From contig CAZYJD010000038.1 in assembly GCA_964647785.1 (NCBI GenBank), positions 1-19,284 on the forward strand: a stretch of DNA of 19,284 nt, written 5' to 3'. The first letter of the stretch is position 1. Each line of letters opens with the position of its first letter. A program made the translations under genes and the position numbers. This document shows, piece after piece, positions 7,256-13,320 of the stretch. Under the pieces are notes generated by a model. The model was given only the letters and a program-made list of their open reading frames with translations. It did no database searches and was not told the origin of the DNA. The DNA is from CAZYJD01 sp964647785. Its GTDB lineage: Bacteria > Bacteroidota > Bacteroidia > NS11-12g > UBA9320.

Positions 7256-8715
7256 ATAAAAAACCCGAACTCCATACATTGGGCGATCTCAAGGCCGCAG
7301 GCTACCAATCCAAGAGCCTCAAGCAAGAGCTTCGCGATAACCTTGCCGCTAAACTTAGAAACAAAGAGAACGTTTTTCAAGAAATCATTGGCTACGATCA
7401 TACGGTAATTCCTGATTTACAGCGTGCCATTCTATCCGGACACCACATTAATTTGCTGGGTTTGCGCGGACAGGCAAAAACGAGGTTGGCCAGAAAAATG
7501 ACCCATCTTCTCGACCCCTACATACCGGTGGTTGCTGGCTCAGAATTGAATGATGATCCTTTTCAACCGCTCAGCCGTTACGCCAAAGATATCATTGAAG
7601 AACAAGGTGATGCAACCCCCATTGAATGGCTACATCGAGATGATCGCTATGTTGAAAAACTGGCCACGCCTGATGTAAGCATAGCCGATTTGATTGGGGA
7701 TGTAGACCCCATCAAGGCTGTGAATCTGAAACTTAACTACAATGATGAACGGGTCATCCATTTTGGCCTTATTCCGCGTGCCAATCGCAGCATTTTCGTG
7801 ATCAACGAATTGCCCGATCTCCAGCCGAGAATACAGGTTGCACTTTTTAACATCCTGCAAGAAGGCGACATCCAGATTCGTGGATTTAAACTTCGACTTC
7901 CACTGGATATTCAGTTTGTTTTTACTGCCAATCCGGAAGATTATACCAATCGCGGTAGCATTGTTACCCCTCTAAAAGACCGCATTGGGAGTCAGATCAT
8001 TACGCACTATCCCAAAAGCATAGAAGATTCAAGATCGATAACAAAACAGGAAGCCCGAATCAGCAAGGAGCAGCAGAAAAATGTGTACTTCAACGAGCTA
8101 ACGGCCATTTTAATTGAGCGCATTGCATTTGAAGCCCGCACGAATGAGTATGTCGATGCCAAAAGTGGGGTTTCTGCACGACTGACCATTTCGGCTTTTG
8201 AAAACATGATCAGCGCAGCCGAAAGAAGAGGGCTGATCAATGGTGAATTGCCTACCGAGGTGCGCATCAGTGATATGGAAGGGGTAATTCCTGCCATTAC
8301 CGGTAAGGTGGAAATGGTTTACGAAGGAGAGCAAGAAGGCGAACAAAGTGTGGCGCGCATTCTTCTGGGCAAAGCCATCAGAGCTGAGTTTTCACAGCAC
8401 TTTCCCAAACCCGGAAAATCAAGCAAAAAGGAAGGTCAAGCCGATCCCTATGAGCGGATAACCAACTGGTTTGAAGATGGCCATCACCTTGAAATTCCTC
8501 AAGACTGCAGCGATAAAACATACGCGCGTGTGCTCAATTCTGTTGATGGATTAGCCGCCCTTGTAGACACTTACAAAAAAGCGTTAAAAGGCAACGAAAA
8601 ATACCTTTGGATGGAGTTTGTGCTTCACGGCCTTGCGGAATACTCCAAAATTGGCCGAAGCCTAAAAGAAGAAGAAACGCAGTTTGGCGATTTGTTGGGC
8701 TCTATGTTGGGATAA
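7252..8715 (+). CDS. MoxR/Mg-chelatase-type AAA ATPase
   Basis: A 487-residue ATPase. The Walker A loop is GLRGQAKT (residues 70-77), the Walker B strand is IFVINE (181-186), and a sensor-1-like asparagine lies in TANPED (Asn227). The LQPRIQVALFNILQEGD helix and the GFKLRLP insert are typical of the MoxR/ChlI group. In Walker B the usual Asp-Glu is Asn-Glu; by memory of related Bacteroidota proteins this is a family trait rather than decay, but I could not check. The C-terminal ~230 residues are helical. It starts in the ATGA overlap with the VWA gene, so the two are probably made together. Annotation as magnesium chelatase would overstate it, since no tetrapyrrole-metal genes are nearby. Confidence 0.85.
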   Translation: MNKKPELHTLGDLKAAGYQSKSLKQELRDNLAAKLRNKENVFQEIIGYDHTVIPDLQRAILSGHHINLLGLRGQAKTRLARKMTHLLDPYIPVVAGSELNDDPFQPLSRYAKDIIEEQGDATPIEWLHRDDRYVEKLATPDVSIADLIGDVDPIKAVNLKLNYNDERVIHFGLIPRANRSIFVINELPDLQPRIQVALFNILQEGDIQIRGFKLRLPLDIQFVFTANPEDYTNRGSIVTPLKDRIGSQIITHYPKSIEDSRSITKQEARISKEQQKNVYFNELTAILIERIAFEARTNEYVDAKSGVSARLTISAFENMISAAERRGLINGELPTEVRISDMEGVIPAITGKVEMVYEGEQEGEQSVARILLGKAIRAEFSQHFPKPGKSSKKEGQADPYERITNWFEDGHHLEIPQDCSDKTYARVLNSVDGLAALVDTYKKALKGNEKYLWMEFVLHGLAEYSKIGRSLKEEETQFGDLLGSMLG

Positions 8716-8733
8716 GGTATGGGATGGTAGAAT

Positions 8734-8770
8734 GCACATTGGCACAGATTGCAAATCTGCACCAATGTGC
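8734..8770. repeat. Long imperfect palindrome A
   Basis: The arms GCACATTGG and CCAATGTGC are perfect, followed inward by a CA/CA mismatch and then CAGATT/AATCTG around a GCA loop. That pairs 15 of 17 positions. It begins 19 nt after the MoxR stop, so its RNA hairpin could affect that transcript's 3' end, but no T tract follows. A GTAG tetranucleotide lies 3 nt upstream, recalling REP elements. Confidence 0.55.
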
Positions 8771-8839
8771 TCATTCACCGCCTAAAACCATACAACAATT
8801 TCCATAACCCAGCGCGGATTTCATTCTTCCAAAAGCCCA

Positions 8840-8860
8840 GCACGGATTTGAAATCCGTGC
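8840..8860. repeat. Perfect palindrome B
   Basis: Arms GCACGGATTT and AAATCCGTGC flank a single central G. CCC on the left (8836-8838, across one bulged A) and GGG on the right (8861-8863) could extend the stem. Confidence 0.6.
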
Positions 8861-8895
8861 GGGTAAAGAAATTTGCCATCCGTGCGGGTAAAGAA
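8853..8895. repeat. 18-bp direct repeat, two copies 25 bp apart
   Basis: ATCCGTGCGGGTAAAGAA occurs at 8853-8870 and at 8878-8895. A degraded third copy is visible at about 8899-8915 (CCTTGCGGATAAAGGAA). The first copy shares bases with the right arm of palindrome B. Confidence 0.6.
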
Positions 8896-8918
8896 GCTCC
8901 TTGCGGATAAAGGAAGTT

Positions 8919-8936
8919 GCAATCGGTTCGGATTGC
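8919..8936. repeat. Short palindrome D
   Basis: GCAATC and GATTGC pair around a GGTTCG loop. It is followed at 8938 by the second copy of the TCATTCAC-type tail, the same order as palindrome A and its tail. Confidence 0.4.
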
Positions 8937-8987
8937 TTCATTCACGGCTTAAAACCACACCACAGGCTATATTATGTCACTAGTTTC

Positions 8988-8995
8988 TATTTTTG
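8988..8995 (+). promoter_or_regulatory. Predicted -7 box of the Crp/Fnr gene
   Basis: TATTTTTG matches TAnnTTTG exactly and ends 6 nt before ATG 9002. A TCACT half-site (8977-8981), like the right half of the operators at tauE and the cstB-like gene, lies 6 bp upstream. A left half is not recognisable, so autoregulation is only a possibility. Confidence 0.5.
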
Positions 8996-9001
8996 TAAGC
9001 A

Positions 9002-9652
9002 ATGGACAGAGATCAGCTGTACGAAAAAATTAGAAGCAAATTCCCGGAATTCTCATCACCATTGATTGATGAAATATTAGAGAAAGGGAAGCATAAATTT
9101 ATCCCTCATGATGAGATCATCATGGATGTGGGGAAAACAATCATAGAAATTCCTCTTTTGCTCGAAGGAAAAATCAAGGTTTATCGCCCCGATGAAAATG
9201 AACACGAGCTTTTCCTTTATTATCTATACCCCGGAGATGCTTGTGCCATCTCGCTGAGTTGTTCTGCAGGTCCGCGAAGAATCAGCAGAATACGCGCAGA
9301 AACAGAAGAAGAGTGTGAGGTAATGAGCATTCCCATTCAATATATGGATGAGTGGATGCTGAAACACCGCACCTGGTATTACTATGTGCTGAACACCTAT
9401 CGTTTCCGCTTTGAAGAAGTACTAAAAACACTCGATACCATTGCCTTTCATAAACTCGATGAAAGGCTGGTTATTTACCTTCAAAAACTCAGAGAAGCCA
9501 GAAACAGCAATCAGCTCGAAAACATCACGCACCAAGACATTGCTTATGAACTGAATTCCTCTCGTGAGGTGATTTCAAGGCTACTGAAAAAATTGGAGCA
9601 ATTGGGCCGAATTAAACTGGGCAGGAACCACATTGAACTGATCGATTTATAA
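9002..9652 (+). CDS. Crp/Fnr-family transcription regulator of the sulfur locus
   Basis: A 216-residue regulator. Residues ~20-115 are a cyclic-nucleotide-binding-type beta roll (LLLEGKIKVYR, YLYPGDACAIS), followed by a dimerisation helix (~120-160) and an HTH_Crp winged helix (~165-216). The recognition helix reads SREVISRLLKKL. It keeps the Arg-Glu...Arg pattern of CRP (R180, E181, R185 in E. coli) together with the serine found in FNR. No N-terminal iron-sulfur cysteine cluster is present. Cys81 and Cys87 sit in the loop that binds cAMP in CRP, which lacks the usual phosphate-binding residues, so the effector is probably not cAMP. A third cysteine is Cys105. With dyads ahead of the next two units, it is the likely local activator, perhaps sensing sulfane sulfur or redox; that sensing role is inference. 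Confidence 0.88.
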   Translation: MDRDQLYEKIRSKFPEFSSPLIDEILEKGKHKFIPHDEIIMDVGKTIIEIPLLLEGKIKVYRPDENEHELFLYYLYPGDACAISLSCSAGPRRISRIRAETEEECEVMSIPIQYMDEWMLKHRTWYYYVLNTYRFRFEEVLKTLDTIAFHKLDERLVIYLQKLREARNSNQLENITHQDIAYELNSSREVISRLLKKLEQLGRIKLGRNHIELIDL

Positions 9653-9663
9653 GTTTCCCAACA

Positions 9664-9685
9664 TTGGGTGACCAGTATCACTCAA
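9664..9685. promoter_or_regulatory. Predicted Crp/Fnr operator upstream of tauE-like gene
   Basis: TTG-n-GTGA-N6-TCAC-n-CAA is a near-perfect dyad, with GTGACC starting at 9668. It resembles the CRP site TGTGA-N6-TCACA, and 12 of 15 core bases match the dyad at 11456-11470. It is 36 bp, start to start, from the CACATTTG box at 9704. A CCCAA-CA-TTGGG dyad (9657-9668) overlaps its left end. Confidence 0.6.
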
Positions 9686-9703
9686 AAAATCTTTGCAGAG
9701 CCT

Positions 9704-9711
9704 CACATTTG
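9704..9711 (+). promoter_or_regulatory. Predicted activated -7 box of the tauE-rhodanese-DUF3365 unit
   Basis: CACATTTG is one base from TAnnTTTG and ends 4 nt before ATG 9716. If transcription starts about 4 nt after the box, the operator centre is at about -40.5, a class II activator position. Confidence 0.4.
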
Positions 9712-9715
9712 TGGC

Positions 9716-10510
9716 ATGGAAATTTTGGGTTATCTGGCAGCAATCATCGTTGGGCTCTCATTGGGGCTCATTGGTGGTGGCGGTTCCATCCTTACCGTGC
9801 CCATATTGGTTTATCTTTTTGGAACTGAAGCCTCTGAGTTTGCTCCGGCTTATTCACTATTCATTGTTGGATCTACCAGTTTGGTCGGAAGCGTACAAAA
9901 GTACCGCGAAGGGTTAACCGACATCCGCACATTCCTGGTGTTTGGCATACCAGCCATTATCACGGTTTATTTCACCCGTCACAGTTTGGTTCCTTCCATA
10001 CCTGATGAAATTGCTTTGGGCTCTTTTATGCTGAGCAAAAGATTGTTGGTCATGGGTCTTTTCGCGGTCTTGATGCTGGCGGCTTCCATCAGCATGATTC
10101 GAGGAGGCAAAAAGGCTGAACAGGAAAACGAGGGTGAGTTGAAATACAATTACCCGCTCATCCTTGTGGAAGGTGTGGTGGTGGGCATACTCACCGGGCT
10201 GGTTGGTGCCGGAGGTGGGTTTTTGATCATTCCTGCTTTGGTGAAATTCAGCGGATTGAGCATGAAAAAGGCCGTAGGTACTTCGTTGCTCATCATTGCC
10301 GCCAAATCGCTTTTCGGATTCATAGGAGACGCCCAAAGGCTTGAAATTGAGTGGGGCTTTTTATTAATCATCACGGCTTTGGCCATTGCCGGAATTTTTG
10401 CCGGCAATTTGTTGAGCCGAAAAATAGCAGGCAACAAGCTCAAGGCTGGCTTCGGCTGGTTTGTGCTGATCATGGGCCTGCTTATATTGATCAAAGAATT
10501 AACTATTTAA
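9716..10510 (+). CDS. TauE/SafE-family membrane permease
   Basis: I start at ATG 9716 (264 residues), because the upstream GTG at 9668 lies in the predicted operator and would add a hydrophilic tail ahead of the first membrane helix. The protein is strongly hydrophobic with about 8 membrane segments. It carries the duplicated family signature: GLIGGGGSILTVPILVYL near residue 17 and TGLVGAGGGFLIIPALV in the second half, followed by KKAVGTSLLIIA. TauE/SafE proteins are thought to move sulfur-containing anions such as sulfite, sulfoacetate or thiosulfate across the inner membrane. Placed before rhodanese and persulfide dioxygenase genes, as in the staphylococcal cst locus, it plausibly exports sulfite or thiosulfate made by those enzymes. 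The rhodanese gene follows after 10 nt. Confidence 0.88.
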   Translation: MEILGYLAAIIVGLSLGLIGGGGSILTVPILVYLFGTEASEFAPAYSLFIVGSTSLVGSVQKYREGLTDIRTFLVFGIPAIITVYFTRHSLVPSIPDEIALGSFMLSKRLLVMGLFAVLMLAASISMIRGGKKAEQENEGELKYNYPLILVEGVVVGILTGLVGAGGGFLIIPALVKFSGLSMKKAVGTSLLIIAAKSLFGFIGDAQRLEIEWGFLLIITALAIAGIFAGNLLSRKIAGNKLKAGFGWFVLIMGLLILIKELTI

Positions 10511-10520
10511 ATCAAAAAAC

Positions 10521-10829
10521 ATGTTCGGATTACTTAAAAACCTGTTCGGTCCGGGAGTGGACTTTCAGGAACTGATTGACAAGGGTGCAAAAATTGTAGA
10601 TGTTAGAACTCCGGCAGAGTACAAGCAGGGCCATGTTAAAGGCTCCGTAAATATTCCGCTTGACAAAATCACCTCACAGGCTGATAAATTAGCAAAAATG
10701 AATGTACCGATCATCACTTGTTGTGCATCGGGCATGCGAAGTGGCACTGCTGTGAGCGTGCTGAAGAACCGAGGCATTGAAGCTTACAATGGTGGCAGCT
10801 GGGCCAGCATGAGGAAATACGGCAAATAA
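10521..10829 (+). CDS. Single-domain rhodanese sulfurtransferase
   Basis: A 102-residue cytoplasmic rhodanese. It has the CH2A-type DVRTPAEYKQGHVKGSVNIP segment (about 27-46) and the active-site loop CASGMRS with Cys68 as the persulfide-carrying residue. An extra Cys67 precedes it (TCCASG). A single domain of this size can carry sulfane sulfur between a donor and acceptors such as thioredoxin, glutathione or sulfite. The gene is 10 nt after the TauE/SafE gene and about 20 nt before the DUF3365 gene, so all three probably share the promoter at 9704. No targeting signal is present. Confidence 0.88.
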   Translation: MFGLLKNLFGPGVDFQELIDKGAKIVDVRTPAEYKQGHVKGSVNIPLDKITSQADKLAKMNVPIITCCASGMRSGTAVSVLKNRGIEAYNGGSWASMRKYGK

Positions 10830-10848
10830 GCAGGATATTCGCTCTTTC

Positions 10849-11430
10849 ATGAAACGCCTGCTTGTTATCACCTCATTTGTAATGTTTGCCTTGTTTCTGG
10901 CGCAGTCATGTGGCAATAGCCCTAAAATGACTGAAAGCGAGAAAAATGCTTACATGGACAATGGCAAGGAGGCTGTTACAAATGCTGCCGGCTTGTTGAG
11001 TTCGAATTTGGGCAAGGCCATAGCCGATAGCGGTATTGTTTACGCCATACAGTTCTGCCAGATCAATGCTGAAGGGCTCACTGATTCAGCCTCCAGCATA
11101 AGCGGCTACCCCATCGCCAGAAGGGCACTCAAGCAACGCAATCCCGGTAATAAACCCAACACCATGGAAACCCAGGTGTTGAAAATGTATGATCGGGCCG
11201 CGGAACAAGGCAAAGAACTCAAACCTACTCTTCTGCAGGATGACCATGGTGCGGTGTTTTATTTCCATCCCATTGTTATTCAGCCGCTCTGCCTGAATTG
11301 TCATGGCAAGATCGGAGAGCACATCACAGAGGAAACTTTCAACGCTTTAAAGGCCGCTTATCCCAAAGACCGGGCCTTCAATTATGCCTTGGGTGATTTC
11401 AGAGGGATGTGGACCGTTGCACTCAAGTAG
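10849..11430 (+). CDS. DUF3365/Tll0287-like haem c lipoprotein
   Basis: A 193-residue exported protein. The N-terminus is a lipoprotein signal with lipobox LAQS before Cys21, so the protein should be membrane-anchored outside the cytoplasm. The rest matches DUF3365 (Tll0287-like), ending in FHPIVIQPLCLNCHG. CLNCH (148-152) is a covalent haem c motif. The repeating FYFHPIV segment just before the haem is typical of the family, which includes small cytochromes and haem-binding sensor domains. The location suggests electron transfer or gas/redox sensing linked to sulfur oxidation, but no function is proven. It is the last gene of the tauE unit; the next gene has its own promoter. Confidence 0.8.
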   Translation: MKRLLVITSFVMFALFLAQSCGNSPKMTESEKNAYMDNGKEAVTNAAGLLSSNLGKAIADSGIVYAIQFCQINAEGLTDSASSISGYPIARRALKQRNPGNKPNTMETQVLKMYDRAAEQGKELKPTLLQDDHGAVFYFHPIVIQPLCLNCHGKIGEHITEETFNALKAAYPKDRAFNYALGDFRGMWTVALK

Positions 11431-11454
11431 CAGCTGCCGATTGTCAGCACAGGG

Positions 11455-11470
11455 TGTGACCCGCGTCACT
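11455..11470. promoter_or_regulatory. Predicted Crp/Fnr operator upstream of cstB-like gene
   Basis: TGTGA-CCCGCG-TCACT matches the CRP consensus TGTGA-N6-TCACA at 9 of 10 fixed positions and forms a GTGAC-N4-GTCAC dyad. It sits in the 94-bp gap after the DUF3365 gene. GTGACC begins at 11456, 36 bp from the -7-like box at 11492, the same distance as in the tauE promoter. Confidence 0.65.
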
Positions 11471-11491
11471 TTCTGGGAGCTTTCTAAACCC

Positions 11492-11499
11492 CAACTTTG
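11492..11499 (+). promoter_or_regulatory. Predicted activated -7 box of the cstB-like gene
   Basis: CAACTTTG is one base from TAnnTTTG and lies 25 nt before ATG 11525, leaving a normal leader. With a start about 4 nt after the box, the operator centre is near -40.5. Confidence 0.45.
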
Positions 11500-11524
11500 T
11501 ATCAGAAATTAAAAGTAAAACATT

Positions 11525-12928
11525 ATGAAAATTGAACAATTGTATACCGGTTGTTTGGCAGAAGCTGCCTACTACATCGAATCGAACGGAGAGGTTGCCA
11601 TCATCGACCCACTTCGCGAGACAGAGCCTTATACCAAAAAGGCCGAAGAAGATGGTGCCAAAATCAAGTACGTTCTGGAAACACATTTCCATGCCGATTT
11701 TGTGTCCGGTCATATAGATCTGGCGAAAAAAACTGGTGCTAAAATTGTTTATGGCCCAACAGCAAATGCCAATTATGACATCCATGTAGCACAAGATGGT
11801 GAAGAGTTGCCACTTGGAAACATCAAAATCAAAGTATTGCACACCCCTGGTCATACCATGGAATCCACCACCTATCTGGTGATCGATGAAAATGGCAATC
11901 CACACAGCATCTATACAGGTGACACCTTGTTTATCGGTGATGTGGGAAGACCTGACCTGGCTGTAAAAAGCGACCTCAGCAGAGAAGATCTCGCGGGTTT
12001 CCTTTACGAATCGCTGCACAACAAAATCATGACCCTTCCGGATGATGTTATTGTATATCCCGGACACGGTGCAGGTTCAGCATGCGGAAAGAAAATGAGC
12101 AAAGAAACCTGGGATACTCTGGGAAATCAGAAGAAAGTAAACTACGCTTTGCAACCCATGAGCAAGGAAGAGTTCATTAAAGAAGTTACAGAAGGACTGG
12201 TGGCTCCGCCTCAGTATTTCCCAAAAAATGCGGTGATGAACAAAACCGGTTACGAAAGCATTGATACCGTTCTGCAGAAAGGAACTGTGCCTTTAGACGT
12301 GGACACCTTCGAATACATGGCCAATCATGAAAGCGCAATCGTAATTGATACCCGCTCAGAACAGCAGTTCATCGAAGATCACATACCGAACAGCATCTTC
12401 ATCGGTATCGACGGAAGTTTTGCACCATGGGTGGGCGCATTGATACCTGATTTGGATCAGCCCATTTTACTCGTAACCAATGATGGAAGAGAAGAAGAAA
12501 TCGTTACCCGATTGGCCCGTGTAGGTTACGATAATTCACTGGGGTATCTCAAAGGAGGCGTTGAAGCCTGGAAAGCAGCAGGAAAAGAAACCGATCACAT
12601 CAATTCTATCACAGCCTCAACGTTGTCTGAAAAAATGAATGACGACCTCCACGTGATAGACGTTCGTAAAGAAAGCGAATACCGCAGCGAACATGTCATC
12701 GGTGCTGAAAACTTGCCGCTTGACTTCATCAACGACCTCATGAGCAAATGGGATGCTGATGAAGAATACCATGTACATTGCGCTGGCGGATATCGTTCGC
12801 TGATTGCGATAAGCATCTTGAAGTCGCGTGGTTATACCAAGCTGATCAACATAGAGGGCGGTTTCAACGCAATTAAGGGCACAACTGTTCCGGTTTCTGA
12901 CTACGTATGTCCTACCACTGAATTGTAA
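11525..12928 (+). CDS. CstB-like persulfide dioxygenase with pseudo-rhodanese and rhodanese domains
   Basis: A 467-residue cytoplasmic fusion. Residues 1-~235 are a metallo-beta-lactamase fold of the ETHE1 type: THFHAD (His54, His56, Asp58), TPGHT (His110), YTGDTLF (Asp133) and YPGHG (His181). His56, His110 and Asp133 match the ETHE1 iron ligands. Residues ~255-355 are a rhodanese domain whose active loop reads TNDGREE, with no cysteine, so it is a pseudo-rhodanese. Residues ~365-460 are an intact rhodanese with CAGGYRS (Cys419). This order equals staphylococcal CstB, which oxidises low-molecular-weight persulfides to thiosulfate. The likely job here is disposal of persulfide sulfur. A second rhodanese gene follows after 21 nt. 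A plain MBL-rhodanese hydrolase is the alternative, but the iron-ligand pattern argues against it. Confidence 0.88.
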   Translation: MKIEQLYTGCLAEAAYYIESNGEVAIIDPLRETEPYTKKAEEDGAKIKYVLETHFHADFVSGHIDLAKKTGAKIVYGPTANANYDIHVAQDGEELPLGNIKIKVLHTPGHTMESTTYLVIDENGNPHSIYTGDTLFIGDVGRPDLAVKSDLSREDLAGFLYESLHNKIMTLPDDVIVYPGHGAGSACGKKMSKETWDTLGNQKKVNYALQPMSKEEFIKEVTEGLVAPPQYFPKNAVMNKTGYESIDTVLQKGTVPLDVDTFEYMANHESAIVIDTRSEQQFIEDHIPNSIFIGIDGSFAPWVGALIPDLDQPILLVTNDGREEEIVTRLARVGYDNSLGYLKGGVEAWKAAGKETDHINSITASTLSEKMNDDLHVIDVRKESEYRSEHVIGAENLPLDFINDLMSKWDADEEYHVHCAGGYRSLIAISILKSRGYTKLINIEGGFNAIKGTTVPVSDYVCPTTEL

Positions 12929-12949
12929 AAAACTTTTAAATCATAAAAC

Positions 12950-13255
12950 ATGTATCAGGATATTACTGTTATAACATTCAAACACAAGATGGAAGAACCT
13001 TCTGCGGTGGTTCTCGATGTGAGAACACCAGAAGAAGTGGCAGAAGCCAACATTGAAGGGAGCATGAACATCAACTTGTTTTCTCCCGACTTCATGGACC
13101 GCATTGCAGAATTAGATAAGGATAAAACCTATCTGGTGTACTGCAGAAGCGGAGCTCGCAGCGGACAAGCTTGCAGCATCATGGATCGAATGGGCTTCAA
13201 AGATCTCTATAACCTCTCAGGAGGTATCATTTCATGGCTTACCCAGGCAAGCTAA
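12950..13255 (+). CDS. Single-domain rhodanese sulfurtransferase
   Basis: A 101-residue rhodanese with LDVRTPEEVAEANIEGSMNI (about 22-41) and the active loop CRSGARS (Cys65). It ends with the GGIISW helix common in small rhodaneses of the GlpE/YgaP type. It follows the CstB-like gene by 21 nt and is followed by a strong hairpin, so it is probably the last gene of most cstB-like transcripts. It may pass sulfane sulfur to or from the dioxygenase. It is not a duplicate of the rhodanese at 10521: the sequences differ over most of their length. Confidence 0.88.
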   Translation: MYQDITVITFKHKMEEPSAVVLDVRTPEEVAEANIEGSMNINLFSPDFMDRIAELDKDKTYLVYCRSGARSGQACSIMDRMGFKDLYNLSGGIISWLTQAS

Positions 13256-13280
13256 ATTAGCCTGGAAATTGGTTGGGTTA

Positions 13281-13308
13281 GGGCTGTTCCTTCGGGGACA
13301 GCCCTTTT
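13281..13308 (+). terminator. Rho-independent-type terminator with TTCG loop
   Basis: GGGCTGTTCC and GGGACAGCCC form a 10-bp stem with one U-G wobble around a TTCG tetraloop, followed by TTTT. It lies 26 nt after the rhodanese stop and 13 nt before the HMA gene. It may end the cstB-like transcript or only lower expression of the downstream genes, since no clear promoter lies between it and the next ATG. Confidence 0.75.
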
Positions 13309-13320
13309 CAAGATTTTATC

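Larger units (their letters stand above)
8716..9001. repeat. Gene-free composite block of palindromic repeats
   Basis: No credible coding frame lies in this 286-bp gap. It contains at least three hairpins (8734-8770, 8840-8860, 8919-8936), an 18-bp direct repeat and two copies of a tail similar to TCATTCACGGCTTAAAACCA, each placed directly after a hairpin (from 8771 and from 8938). CCCAGCRCGGATTT is also repeated (8808-8821 and 8836-8849, one mismatch). It looks like several copies of a short mobile palindromic element (REP-like) inserted or duplicated side by side. No transposase is in the window. The crp promoter lies at its right end. Confidence 0.6.

Noticed and set aside
7252..8715. Magnesium chelatase for chlorophyll or cobalamin synthesis
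   Set aside because: No tetrapyrrole or cobalt genes are nearby. The MoxR/VWA architecture is the safer call.
8853..8895. Direct repeats that could suggest a small CRISPR array
   Set aside because: The copies are 18 bp with a 7-bp gap between them, not regularly spaced 30-40 bp units, and no cas gene is present. They belong to the palindrome mosaic.
8966..8981. Full Crp-type operator in front of the crp gene itself
   Set aside because: Only the TCACT half is present. The left half does not resemble GTGA and the spacing to the -7 box differs from the two convincing sites.
9668..9715. GTG start for the TauE/SafE protein at 9668
   Set aside because: It lies in the predicted operator and would add 16 hydrophilic residues before the first membrane helix. 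ATG 9716 fits the family better.
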